Part shown: positions 47,308-58,384 of the stretch, one piece after another
Numbering within the stretch: position 1 is the first letter of the stretch
Layout: each line of letters starts with the position of its first letter
DNA from: Stomorhina lunata
Lineage: Eukaryota; Arthropoda; Insecta; Diptera; Rhiniidae
Direction of reading: 5' to 3'
DNA length: 64,000 nucleotides
Assembly: GCA_933228675.1 (NCBI GenBank)
Contig: OW121743.1
Span: 97,651,998-97,715,997 of the forward strand
The notes under the pieces: model-generated
Databases searched by the model: none
Seen by the model: the letters and a program-made list of their open reading frames with translations, nothing else
Told to the model about the DNA's origin: nothing
Program-made: the position numbers and the translations under genes

Positions 47308-47641
47308 TGTTTGGGGGAGCACTTAGTTCAATACTTGGAATTATTTTATATGCAATTTTGGGTACAAAAAAAAAACACAATATTAAATATTCAATTCACT
47401 TTTTATTCGTGTGACTTGCCTTTTGCCGATTCAGTCAGAACTCAAAAACTAAAACTAATTGAGTTTAAATTAAACTCCTTATATTACTACAAAAAATGAG
47501 TAGCTTAAAATGTACTAAAAACTCCTCTCACCAATGATGAGAAAAAGAGAGAGCTTTTATGCATAAATAATTCACAATATTAATAGATACATCATAGAGC
47601 AAAATAATAGTTAAATGATATTTCAGTTATTCAACTAAACA
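47308..47641 (-). repeat. BEL/Pao 5' LTR (334 bp)
   Basis: Matches the left LTR except for one A fewer in the homopolymer near 47,366. Being upstream of gag in element orientation, it carries the promoter. Confidence 0.97.
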
Positions 47642-47880
47642 CAGGTTGTAACATTTAAGTAAGTAAGAGTCAATCTTATGTAAAAACTTATACAAAAAAG
47701 AAGATTTAAATTGTTTAAGTTTTAAAATAATTTTAAAAAAGTTTGAAAATAATTACAAAAAATCGCATAAAAATATTTTCAAAAATTACAACAAATCAAA
47801 AAAAAGCAGGGAAAAACAAAGTTATTTTCACATGATTTTGGATCTAAAAATAAAAATTGTTTATATTAATTATAAGCTGA
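47642..47880. other. Flank after the retrotransposon
   Basis: Begins with the CAGGT duplication and GTTGTAACATTT, the 3' remnant of the interrupted short retroelement, then AT-rich sequence with no gene. Confidence 0.5.
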
Positions 47881-47893
47881 TAAGTTTTCAACA

Positions 47894-47966
47894 TATGAAG
47901 TAGCTCAGTGGAAGAGTCTCTGCCTAGCAGTCGGAGGGTCTGGGTTCGAGCCCCCATGGGATCATA
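47894..47966 (+). ncRNA. tRNA-like sequence, probably a SINE head or tRNA relic
   Basis: Has a good A box TAGCTCAGTGG (47,901-47,911) and a perfect B box GGTTCGAGCCC (47,943-47,953) at normal spacing. A D-stem (GCTC/GAGT) and an anticodon-like stem (CTCTG/CGGAG) form. The anticodon loop is 9 nt instead of 7, the T stem has a bulge, and the acceptor 5' side does not pair with the 3' side (TGGGATC). No T-run terminator follows; an A-rich run does. A functional tRNA is therefore unlikely. Confidence 0.45.
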
Positions 47967-49176
47967 AAAAAAAATTTGTATTTCGTTTAAAAATATATGT
48001 TTTTAATAAAACAACAACAAAAAAGTTGTTGCTGTTGTTGTTGTTGCTTTCAAATTGCTTACCCAAGTCATTACTTTTCTGCAATTTGTAAGTACTTGCC
48101 TCCAATGACATCCCCATGTTAATGTAATGACTTAAACAGTGAATGAGTAAGTAGTTCGTGTTCAATAGTTTAACTGTTTAACTCATTATTTGGTAATGAA
48201 AAGTTTTACTGGGTAGCTTTGTTTTTCCATCAAACAAATTTCATAAATTTGTTTTCAATAAATGATGTATTTACCTTCATAAAGTATTTGTCGATCAAAA
48301 ACTCGATTTTTATTATTTTTTTTTTTGTTGTTTATCACGTTTTAAAAATAAACCATTCAATTGGTAATAAGCAAACATTCAGCGGTCAACTGGACGGCTA
48401 GTTAATTCAATACATCCATACCCAAATGGGATATGTTAACAAGATTTTATGACGATTGAGCTACTTATGTCTATTTAAAGCACGCTAGCGCTAGAACCAA
48501 AATATATGTAACTGCTCATATCGAAACATAATAACAAAAAAGCTTATGTGCAATATTACAAAGTTTTTCTATAATGTTTTTTTTTTTTTAAATTACTCCT
48601 ATATTAATGCAGTGATAACTTTAAAACTTGTCATGTAAGTATTATTTGGTCTAGCAAATGTTATTAAATTAACTTAATTTCTATATCAGCAAAACATCGG
48701 TTGTTTATGTCCCTTGAGCTTTTTTATTTGCGTAGCAGGGGAATAACAACAATAAGCATTAAACAAGAAAACTTTTTCTCATACTAGTACTAAAAAAAAA
48801 CACACGAAAAAATGCATGCTACAATAACAAAACACACAGCAAATTCAATCTCAATGCTCACGCACATTTAAAAACGCTCTCAATTTGGCCAACCTTGCTA
48901 TAGAATACTACTATTGGAATTTTTTCTTTGGATTTTGGTACTAAAGCTTCATTTTCTTCAAAGTTATGTTTAATTTACTTATTACACTTTCTTATCTTTT
49001 ATAATTTAAAAGATATTTGACTTTAAACAAATATATTTTAAGCTTAACTTTAAAAGAACCGATTTGAATCGAAAATTTTGTAACATGAAACAAATGAGAA
49101 AATTTTCTTTTCAGTGTTATATAATTCGTCCATATATTTGAAATTTCAATATATTTGTATATGATTTTAAAAATTA
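47967..49176. other. Intergenic sequence
   Basis: Contains a small hairpin of (CAA)n and (TTG)n at about 48,009-48,050 and otherwise unremarkable AT-rich sequence. No supported gene. Confidence 0.5.
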
Positions 49177-52024
49177 CACTGTGATCCAAATGTAAAGAAA
49201 AAAATGCAGGGGTTCTCACATACCAATTCTGTTTTGGGGGAGTCCATAGAGTACGAAAGTAGTAACAATTTCTTTTGGTCACTTCGTTAAGTATATTTTT
49301 TAACAGCAAATATAGCTTAAAATCTCTATTCACGAAAATTTAAGTAAAAAAATCGTAACTTTTTATTTTTAAAACTACTTAAATTTTTTTTCTACATTTT
49401 GAAGGATACATGCCTTGCCTCACTAAAAAAAATGTCCTTTTAAAAATCAGCCAAGAAATGGCAATTTTATTGGCATTTATATTACAAACAAAAATAACTT
49501 TTTTATCAATTTTCATTTTCTGTCTGTCTGTATATTTTTGTGTGACAGTAAATATATTTTTTTTTTATTTCGTTAAAACCTTATTAAATAGGCTTTCCAA
49601 AATGGTTAAGAACAAGCAAATTTAAAGAAAAACGAACCGAAAATTTTTAGTTTTTTGATATGCAAATTTTATTTTTTTTTTGTTTTTTCTTAGAAATGCT
49701 TGCGTTTCACCTGCTTATTATAATTTTCTGTGCTCGTATCACGCTTAATGGACCAACAGTAGTTAGAAAGCATACTTATTTTGTTTTTTCCAACATAGCG
49801 CTGTTCTATTTTAAAAATTTCTTGGTGAAATCTCTCACCTTGTTCGTCGCTCATTTGTCCTAAATTTGACGGGAACATATTTAAATGAGCATGGAGATGG
49901 TGCAGTTTGATTAACATTTTGCAACCCATCGAATGGTAGGAAGAAAGCATTTTACTAACCACTTCTTCGTAGTTTTTACATTTTTTGTTCCCAAGAAAGT
50001 TTTCGCACACTGCAACAAAGCCTTCCCATGCATTTTTTTCTAAATACGACATTTGTTCTAAGAAATTTTGGTCTCTCATTAGTTGTCTTATTTGTGGACC
50101 GACAAATATACCTGTTGTAGAATATATATTTTAATTTTTTTAATGTCTGCATCACAAAAAATACGTGCTTACCTTCTTTAAGCTTGCCACAAGTTATTCG
50201 TGGAAAACTTCTTTCAAGATATTTAAATGTTAAACCATTTTTATCAAGTGCTTTGACAAACTGTTTTATTAAACCCAGCTTAATATGTAAAGGTGGTAAA
50301 ATTATATTTGCTGGGTTGACTAAAGGAATGTTTATACTATTTTTTTCACCAACAACAAACGCTGTACGAGGAGGACAATTTTTCTGAATATAATGTTGCT
50401 CAGTTGCACGGCTGTTCCATTCGCAAAAATAGCATGGAAACTTTGTGTTGCCACCTTGCATACCATTTAAAATGGTCAATACTTTAAAATCAGCAACAAT
50501 TTGCCAGTTATGAGAATTGTAGTCTATTAAATTCAAAATTTCAGACATACTCTCGTACGATTCCTTGATGTCAGTAACGTAAGTCAAAGGAACTGATGGA
50601 AATAAGTTCCCGTTATGTAAAAGTACTGCTTTCAGGCCTAAAATTTATATATATTGTATATAAAAAAACAGAAATTTTGAAAAAGTTTTTCGATGTAAGT
50701 GTAAATCATATTTACTTTTCGTTGATCCATCGATGAATAATCGCCAGTCTTGTGAAATACGATTGTGTTCTAGCTTATCAAACAAAGAATTTACATTATT
50801 ACAATAAACCATATTGCTGTTTTTTGTGCTTTCGCAAAACAGTGATCCAAATAAACCCATTTCTTCACTTCAACGAAAAGTAATATTGACACTCTCATCT
50901 AAGAAATTCCATTGTTTCATTCTTGATCCTAAAAGTTCCGTCTGTCTCTTTGTCAGTTCTAAATCGCGTACCAGGTCATGAAATTCTCCTGATGAAATTA
51001 AGCGATGTTCTCTTAGTTCAGCTTCTGGTGGGATAAATTCTGATGCTGGCCTTTCATAAAGGGTTGGAAATGTTTCAGGCTCAATTGACTCTGGTGATAA
51101 TTCTGCTGTGTTTTCTTTGATTAAATCTTTATTTTGACGCAATACTGATTTAATAACATGGTCAATGTCTGCGTATTTAATTAATTTTCTTATTTTAAAG
51201 TGGTAACCTTTAGTGCAAGTTAAACAAAAATAGCAATTATTTGGTCTATGTACACGTTGTGGAAGCCAAGCAACGGGTTCAACGAAAGGCATTGCAGTGG
51301 AGCCACTTTGCATTTTCCAAGATCTAAGTGTCGAATAGCACGATGAACAGCAAACAGAGGGTACATACCACAATCCACGAACAAAACAACGACTAAAGTA
51401 CTCTTCGTATAGTGGAATAACATGTTCATTAACCGATAAATCAATTTTATGTTTTTTGTCCACAAAAAGTCCACAAATGAAACAAAAATTATTACTTTTA
51501 TCACACATTTTTAAAGAAATATTAATTTTTTAAATTTATTTTTATTACTAATAATACTAAATTGCGCAACCTTTCGATGAGAAACTCGAAGTCTACTTAT
51601 ACATTTTAAAAAGCCAACTAAATGTACTTTTAAATAAAATTTATAAAACCAAAATTTGTTGCCCAACAAAAAATTGGGATCCGGCAGAAAATGAAAATTT
51701 GTTGAAAAAATTGCATTTTTTTTTATTTTAAGCGCTATAAAATAGCCATTTTATGGGCGATCTTCAAACGGAAAATATTTTCAGAAAAGCCGAATTTGCA
51801 TCTAATATCCATTGAAAACAAAAGTTAAATCGACTGTCAAATAAAGAAGTTATGATTTTTTTCTTTAAATTTTCGTAAATAATGGTTTTACGTTACATTT
51901 GCTGTTAAAAAATATACTTAACGAAGTGATCAAAAAAAAATATTACTATTTTCGTACTCCATGGACTCCCCCAAAACAGAATTAGTATATGAGAACCCCT
52001 GCATTTTTCCCGTGTATCACAGTG
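49177..52024 (-). mobile_element. 2.85-kb DNA transposon with ~180-bp terminal inverted repeats
   Basis: Both ends begin CACTGTGAT and share inverted similarity for about 180 bp (49,177-~49,365 and ~51,845-52,024), including TGCAGGGGTTCTCA, TTCTGTTTTGGGGGAGTCCAT and CACTTCGTTAAGTATATTTT. TTA flanks both sides (49,174-49,176 and 52,025-52,027), a 3-bp target duplication. It carries one spliced gene on the minus strand. Terminal CACTRTG and a TWA-like duplication fit the CMC group (Chapaev3-like elements are said to use TWA), but the protein does not let me confirm that. Confidence 0.88.
49690..51508 (-). pseudogene. Transposase-like gene of the TIR element, one nonsense codon
   Basis: The exons are 51,508-50,716, 50,637-50,173 and 50,111-49,690, with GT-AG borders and matching phases (560 codons). 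One in-frame TGA (50,872-50,870) interrupts exon 1 after ...DESVNITFR; the frame continues unchanged into EEMGLFGSLFCESTKNS. The N-terminus has Cys pairs that could bind zinc (CFICG, CCSSCY, CYFCLTC). The middle has DWRLFIDGSTKS, HNWQIVADFKV and CYFCEWNSRA. The C-terminus has LHHLHAHLNMFP and DEQGERFHQEIFKIE, then YCW. I recognise this as a protein family widespread and multicopy in arthropods, usually annotated as uncharacterised. Acidic residues in the IDGS, ADFK and DEQGERFH motifs are candidates for a DDE/D catalytic set, which is inference. The stop probably makes this copy inactive. Confidence 0.8.
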
Positions 52025-52051
52025 TTATTATTATATAAGAACTATAAAAAT

Positions 52052-52290
52052 ATGGGTTAGGACGTCGGGCTAGTAACCCACTCCTGGAAAAAAGAATTAC
52101 TATGAAAAAGCTTAGATAAGAATAAAAACGACCTCTTGTTAGAAAAGGATGTCCGATACTTCGATGAAAAGACCAAGTAGAGGAAAGTCTTTCAATGATT
52201 GGCCTACAAAATTTTAGATTATGTGCACAAGATCAAAGGACATGGAATTCTAAAATATGCTCGGCCTTTGACCTTAACAGGTTGTAAATA
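52052..52290 (+). repeat. Short LINE-derived retroelement, copy 2 (uninterrupted)
   Basis: Matches 39,390-39,638 over its length: GGGTTAGGACGTCGGGCTAGTAACCC, GGATGTCCGATACTTCGATG, GACCAAGTAGAGGAA, ATGGAATTCTAAAATATGCTCGG and CCTTAACAGGTTGTAA. It ends in TTGTAAATATAG-like sequence. Confidence 0.7.
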
Positions 52291-53260
52291 TAGATAACTT
52301 AAATAGGAAGTAAGTAAAAAACTGGAAGTTTGGCATAGGGACTTATTTAGAAATCCGAATAAATTGATTTAGAACGGTAATTATCGAGTTTTAGTTCATA
52401 GGAAATTCAGCAGTGTAACGTGCTAACATACACTACACCTGACATGTCAATATGTAGTCTCTGACGGGTTGTATTTAAAAAAAAGTGTTCAAGAACAAAT
52501 ATTTCTAGTTTTTTTAAACCTATAAATTTTCCATAAAATGTTTGTAATGTCTACAGAATGGTGAAGGACATCAATATATCAGTCTAGATCGACAACTTCT
52601 CACACTAAATATGTTTTCAAATTTGTTTTGCAATTTTTTTTTTTTTTTCCTAAACCAAAAACATTTGTTTAAATATTTTGTTCCAATTAAAATTTCTTTA
52701 TGCGCAAAAATTTATTTGATTTAATTGTCTTAAGTAGACAAATTATTTAAATAAATACATTAAGACGTCAGATTCTAAAATAACAATGAAAGAAGTTATT
52801 GCTCGAGAATTATTTGTTTAATAATTTTTCTAAAAATTAAATACATATGTACATGCCTATTAAGATGTTAAATAGGAACTCATTTCTTACTTTATTTTTT
52901 TGGAATAAATAATATAAACTTTAAACATTCAAAAGGTATACGATAACAAATATAATGATGTTTAAACACTTCATGTAACTTAATGGGTTAAACTACTGTT
53001 TAACAATAAAATACGACTTATTTATTTTTAAGAAAATATTCTAAAAAAAAATGTGTCAAATTAAAAATTTCGAAATCTATTCTGTATTGCTTAATAACTT
53101 ATTAAGTTAATAATATTCGTGCCGTATATAAAAGTTTTGTTTTGAAAATTAAACAATTAGACATGTTTTCTCAAAAATTTAACTAATAAGTAAAGATAAA
53201 TATTTTGCTTTAAACGCAATGACGTATACCTATAATAAGCATTTTTTATATTTATTCTTT
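52291..53260. other. Intergenic AT-rich sequence
   Basis: No supported gene or transposon end seen. Confidence 0.5.
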
Positions 53261-53264
53261 AAAA

Positions 53265-54650
53265 TATTTTAAAATTTCATATTTTTATAGGAAATTTTTC
53301 AAATTTTTTTTTTTTTTTTTTTTGTTTTAAATTTTTCAACAATTTCTTATTTTAATGGGAAAGTTCACAAAAATTTTCCATTTTTATAGGAAATTTTTCA
53401 AAATTTTCTTATTTTTATAAGAAATTTTTCAAAATTTCCTATTTAGGAAATTTTTATTGGAAGTTTTTTTTTTTGTAATTTCTCATTTTTTAATGAAAAT
53501 TTTCGAAAATGTCTTATTTTTATAGAAATTTTTTCAAAAATATCTTATATTTATAGAAACATTTTCAATAATTTATTACTTTTATAAAAATTTTTTTCAA
53601 AATTTTCTTATTTTTATAAGAAATTTTATTAAATTTTCTTATTTAAATAGGAAATTTTTCAAAAATTTCTTATTTTTATAGACAATTTTTCAAAAATTTC
53701 ATATGTTTATAGGAAAATTTTCACAAAAATGTATTATTTTTATAGAAAATTTTTCAAAAATTTCTAACTTTCATAGGAATTTTTTCGAAGATTTCTTAGT
53801 TTTATAGGAAACTTTTCAAAAATTTCTAATTTTTATAGGAAGTTTTCCAAAATTTTCTTATTTTTATAAGAAAATATTCAAAATGTTCTAATTTTTCAAA
53901 ATTTTCTAATTTTTATAGGAAGTTTTTCAAAATTTTCTTCATTTCTTAATTTTATAGGAAATATTTCAAAAACTTCTTGTTTTAATATTAAATTTTTTAA
54001 AAGTTTCTTATTTTTATAGCAAATTTTTCAAAAATTTCTTGTTTTTGTAGGAAATTTTTTAAAAGTTTCTTATTTTTATAGGAAATTATTCAAATTTTTT
54101 TATTTTTACAGGGACTTTTTACAAAATGTCTTGTTTTTATAGAAAGTTTTTTGAAAAAATTTTAAATTTTAAAAATTTTACTGTGACTCCAAAATCTTAT
54201 AGGAAAGTTTTCAAAAATTTCTTATAGAAATTTTTCAAAAAATTTTTATAGAAATTTTTCAAAAAATTCTTATAGGAATTTTTCAAAAATTTTTTATAGA
54301 AATTTTTAAAATTTTCTATAGGAAATTCTATAGGAAATTTTTCAAAAATTCTATAGGAAATTTTTTTAAAAATTTCAATAAGAAATTTTTCAAAAATTTC
54401 TATAAGAAATTTTTCATAAATTTCTATAAGAAATTTTTCAAGAAATTTCTTTTTTTTAAAGGAACATTTTCTAAAATTTCTTATTTTATAGGAAATTTTT
54501 CTAAAATTTCAAATTTTTAAAAAATTTTAATTTTTTTTTTTGTACGAAATTTTTAAATTTTTAGAGGTAATTTTTCGAAAACTTCTTATTTTTATATGAA
54601 TTTTTACAAAAATGTGTTATTTTTAAAAAATAAAAATATTTTGAAAAATC
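53265..54650. repeat. 31-bp tandem array, TATAGGAAA variant
   Basis: The unit combines TTTTTATAGGAAATTTTTC and AAAAATTTCTTA, about 31 bp, with TATAGG in place of CTATAG. From about 54,200 the unit shortens to about 25 bp (TTTCTATAGGAAATTTTTCAAAAA). Confidence 0.9.
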
Positions 54651-55710
54651 CTTTATAATTAGAAAAGTATTTATTCGATTTTAAGGTAATATAACTCGTT
54701 GGAGAGCCCATTTAGTTCTCAGTACCATGATATTAAACACTTTTTTGAAAATGTATTCTAAGTGAAAATTTTTTTCAAACATTTGAAGAAACCTCTTATT
54801 TCCCCATATACAAAATTGGCATCTCTAAATCTTGGCGTAGACACGCATTTCCGACATCCAACAAGAATGAAACTTGGTATTTGTAAAAAAATTGGAAGGT
54901 ACGTCGTTCTATATTTCAAAGTTTAATTTTCTCCATTCAAAGGTGGGAAACATCCATATAATTTTTATGTTACTTAGAGCGTTAAAAAATTGTCTAATCA
55001 TGAATACGTATGGATATATTTATTTAGTTAGACCTGATTCTTTTATGTCAATTTTAAAAGTATCATTCGTTTATCACATGATAACTCTTAATATCTAGAT
55101 TTAATCATAAAAAACCTTAATTTCCCAACTGTGTCCACTAACCTCCCAAGCGACCTTCGATACCTTTAAAAATAAATATTTTTTGACATTAATTTTATTG
55201 ACAATTCAAACACTTGTCAAATTTGAAAACAAAAACAGAAACGTCAGTAATAATCACAATTAGTTCATAAGATTATATTTCTGTTGATATTTAATGGTTT
55301 ATTAACTTTTTCAAAAAAAATAAAGTCAACAATTTCAATCTGGATAAAGGCAAACTTTAAAAACAGATATAATTGTTTAATTGAATAATTACAAAACGGA
55401 TAACATTTATAACAAATAAACGATAAACAAGAAGAATAAAGGCACATTTTTGGGTAAATTTCGAAATGATATGTAGATTTTTAAAATTAATGATTTAACT
55501 GTCTAAGACATTTGGTTTTTAAGTAAAATTTGAAATATTTTTTAGGAATTCTAAATTCTAAATTATAAAAGTTTAAAGTAAAAATTTTTGTATTAGCACA
55601 ATGCACAATGGGGAGAATGAAATCTGAACTTTATTAAAAATTGAGATACATATTAGAATTTTCAAATATTCGTTCTGTTATCAATGTTTAATTCTTTCTC
55701 CCCCCTTTAA
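54651..55710. other. Intergenic sequence and 3' flank of the 55.7 kb gene
   Basis: No supported gene. The frame at 54,874-55,098 lacks recognisable features. Confidence 0.45.
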
Positions 55711-55716
55711 GTGAAA

Positions 55717-56100
55717 CTAATTAGGATTAAGTTTGACTTCTGCTACGGCCGCATTTAAACGCAGAGGTTTACGTTGTTTTTCCTCAACGAACATTTGGAA
55801 GTGACCTTCACCATAGCCGAAATTACGCATTGTTCTGGATGTGGGTATAAGACGCAAGCCTCTTACTGGTGGTATTGGTGATAGAGGTGGTACTGCTGCT
55901 CCATCCAATGGTGAAGCTGCATTCGGTGCAACACAACGTTCATCACAAGGATTCTTGGGACTACAGTTGGAATTCTTGCAGGCCTTACGTTCAATTATAC
56001 AAAAGACTTGTATAAACTTCTGTATGATGTAAATGATGAAGAACACAAAGATGTTGGTGGCATAAAGATGCCTGCGAACTGCCAAAATCATGTTAATCAA
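55717..56100 (-). CDS. Small uncharacterised membrane or secreted protein
   Basis: A single exon encodes 127 aa (start Met at 56,100, with another Met four codons on). The N-terminus is short and basic (LAVRRHLYATN), followed by a hydrophobic helix (IFVFFIIYIIQKFIQVFCII) that could be a signal anchor. Then a Cys-containing segment (CKNSNCSPKNPCDERC), a Pro/Ala-rich stretch (PLSPIPPV) and a polar C-terminus with NFGYGEGHFQMFVEE. Composition is far less AT-skewed than the flanks, and third positions vary as in a real gene. No domain or orthologue recognised. Topology would place the Cys/Pro part outside or in the lumen if the helix is a type II anchor. Confidence 0.6.
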   Translation of the reverse strand: MINMILAVRRHLYATNIFVFFIIYIIQKFIQVFCIIERKACKNSNCSPKNPCDERCVAPNAASPLDGAAVPPLSPIPPVRGLRLIPTSRTMRNFGYGEGHFQMFVEEKQRKPLRLNAAVAEVKLNPN

Positions 56101-56464
56101 ACAGTTTTGAAAATTGAACTGGTTCGAAAAAAAATTAAAATATTTAAAAAGAAATTCACTGGGAAATTAATTTTTTTAACTGTTATCACAGTTTGTGTTG
56201 CGAGCTGGTTGCTGAGTTGCTGTGATTTGCAAAAGGAACTGACTGATTTGATGCTTCAACTTACAGGAGTATTTATATCTCTAGTTACATTGTACCTGAC
56301 AGTAGATCAGGTATCCGAAATCAGTGAAGCCATGATAAATCCATAATTCGCGCGCCAAAATTCTGTATCACGTGTTAGGAGAGTGTCTGCATTCAAAAAA
56401 TGTACCTGATGGAAAAATGCTTACTCCCTTTGAAAATGTGGACGGACTAGTGAGATGGTTTTAA
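56100..56464 (+). pseudogene. Possible decayed ORF with one or two membrane segments
   Basis: The plus-strand frame ending at 56,346 encodes a Lys-rich stretch, a hydrophobic helix (GKLIFLTVITVCVASWLL) and a second (LQLTGVFISLVTLYLTV). It stops after SEISEAMINP. Immediately on, the +1 frame remains open to 56,464 (RAKILYHVLGECLHSKNVPD ... GLVRWF), with similar non-repeat composition. This suggests one reading frame broken by a 1-nt shift. No family recognised. It could also be the 5' flank of the minus-strand gene with a chance ORF. Confidence 0.3.
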
Positions 56465-57648
56465 ACAAAATGGCTTATCACTGTGCACATTTTCCCCGAA
56501 GATAATAGACATTGAAATCCTTGTGTGACAAACATTGCTTTCGCATAAAATATTTAAGGTTATTTTCTGGAATTTTTACAGTCTGGTCTTAGTTAGTAAA
56601 CAGACGGAGACGAAGTAGGTAATAGCAGCAAATAAAGCGGGTAAATTTTTATCAATTTTAAATAAATCTTTCTACGAAAGTATTTACACATTTATTTTGG
56701 TTCTTACAGATGGTATGGTTTTATTACATTTTTATATCTAAAGTCTTGGAAAGAAAATTAATGATCACTTAAACATAAATATGTATTATTTTTGCAACAA
56801 ATTTGATCTACAGCAATCCTAGTCTTGTTAAGTAGACATACACTAGCTCGCATAACTATGTATTCAAACATGTACTGAATACACTCACTCGCATAAATAT
56901 ATATCCAAATATTTACTGTGTACACTTACTCGCATAATTTTTTTCAAATCATTTACCCGATATAAATATAAACTGAAATAAGTCGATAAAAAAATTATTA
57001 GTAGTTTAATATTCAATTTAAAAAATTTACTTTTTCATCAAATAGATTTTTATAACTAATTTAACTTTCAAGGACCAAAAAATAATGTCAAAATCCAATA
57101 AATTTTTTAAACAAAATTTTTGTAATTTGGTGGAAAAATTTAAAAAAATAGGCAAATACAATATAAGATCAAAATATGGACATCGTAAAGTAGTTATTTT
57201 TAATTGTTCTTTAATTACTTCATATCCCCGATATGACTACTTAATATAGTTCCTTCCTAGTACTTCGGCCATTGTGTCCAACCAAAGACTATATCTTTAT
57301 ATAATAGATACTGCACTCCATACATTTTTTTCTTTCAAAAGTAAAATTAAAGTTTATAAAGAGCAATAAAAAACACATAAACGCACAAACAAACATAGAT
57401 ATCATGAGCACGTGTGTGTGCCTTAGCTTTCTCTCGTTTGATAATCGTCTCCATTAAATATTTCCGAATAAGAGTAAAAGCGGAACTTTTTAAAACGACC
57501 ATACGGCAAATCAATGTATGGAAATGCAACATATTTACATATATTATAGAGTCTTTGGTCCAACTCTTTTCATTATACCGCGAAAAATCTCGGTATAGAT
57601 TTTTGTTTGCTTTTATTTTTACATACGCTTCTTCACTCTACCCTACCT

Positions 57649-57685
<37 letters not shown>

Positions 57686-58380
57686 TAACGTAAATATTTT
57701 AGAAATGAATAAAAATACTTTCAGTAGAACCCGCCCTTCAATGAAATTAGAGGCCATAGTTACATCCCATCTATACTACATAGCTTTTACAAAAGTCTCT
57801 CAAATATTACCTTAACCAATGTTGGACAAAGTTTCCCAGATTCTATCTATTTTGTATTTTTCTAACCCTAGGGTTAGCAAAATACAAAATCAGAGAGACT
57901 TTGCCCAACATTGGCCTAAATGTATGTATTCCTTCTAATCAGACAGTTTTCTGACTTAATATTCACAAGTATGTAAATTTGTGGGCTGATAGTGACAGTA
58001 ATGTTATTAATAACTCAAAATACCATCACTACCAGTATAAACCATTAGTAATCAATATAAAGTACATTTACAGATACTTAATCCTAATTTTGACATGATT
58101 GGCAGTATTTTCATTTGACTTTGCTGTAAGCAATGTCTATAACATTAGCTTTTAACATAAAGCTCTTTTAAGCAATGATTTCCTAACTGTTCACCAAATA
58201 TAGTGCTTTTCAAACTGTAGCCAAAAAGCTGCTATAAACTTGCTAATGAAAGCTTTAATGAAGTTGCCACATGATTCTAACTGGCCACAGTAAATTAAAT
58301 GTGCGCAGGCACTTAAATTGATTTATTTTGTAAAAGAATGTATTTCAATGTATAAAAACAACCTTTTCTTCGCAAAATTC
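56465..58380. other. Intergenic sequence with microsatellite and palindrome
   Basis: Contains a (TA)n microsatellite at about 57,652-57,683 and an imperfect ~100-nt palindrome at 57,816-57,915. No gene is supported; the 133-codon plus frame crosses the microsatellite and is unconvincing. Confidence 0.5.
57816..57915. repeat. ~100-nt imperfect palindrome centred on CCCTAGGG
   Basis: The arms CCAATGTTGG(A/G)CAAAGT and TTTTGTATTTT(T/G)CTAACC mirror each other around 57,869/57,870; the left arm has about seven extra bases (CTATCTA). Confidence 0.85.
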
Positions 58381-58384
58381 CCTT

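Larger units (their letters stand above)
39639..47641 (-). mobile_element. Complete BEL/Pao LTR retrotransposon
   Basis: The 8003-bp element is flanked by the 5-bp target duplication CAGGT (39,634-39,638 and 47,642-47,646). Both LTRs start TG and end CA and differ only by one A in a homopolymer. A purine-rich tract (GAGGGGGCGGGA on the minus strand) abuts the 3' LTR at 39,974-39,985. The 5' LTR is the right-hand one. Between it and the gag-pol start is a 1.35-kb leader without a long ORF. I could not match a tRNA primer site just inside the 5' LTR by eye. Intact reading frames plus near-identical LTRs indicate recent insertion. Confidence 0.97.

Noticed and set aside
47894..47966. Functional tRNA gene
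   Set aside because: The acceptor stem does not pair, the anticodon loop is too long and the T stem is bulged.
49177..52024. Classification as a Transib element from the CACTGTG ends
   Set aside because: The target duplication is 3 bp (TTA), not 5 bp, and the protein shows no recognisable RAG1-like motifs.
57414..57815. 133-codon plus-strand frame
   Set aside because: It crosses a (TA)n microsatellite, giving a Tyr-Ile run, and has no domain.
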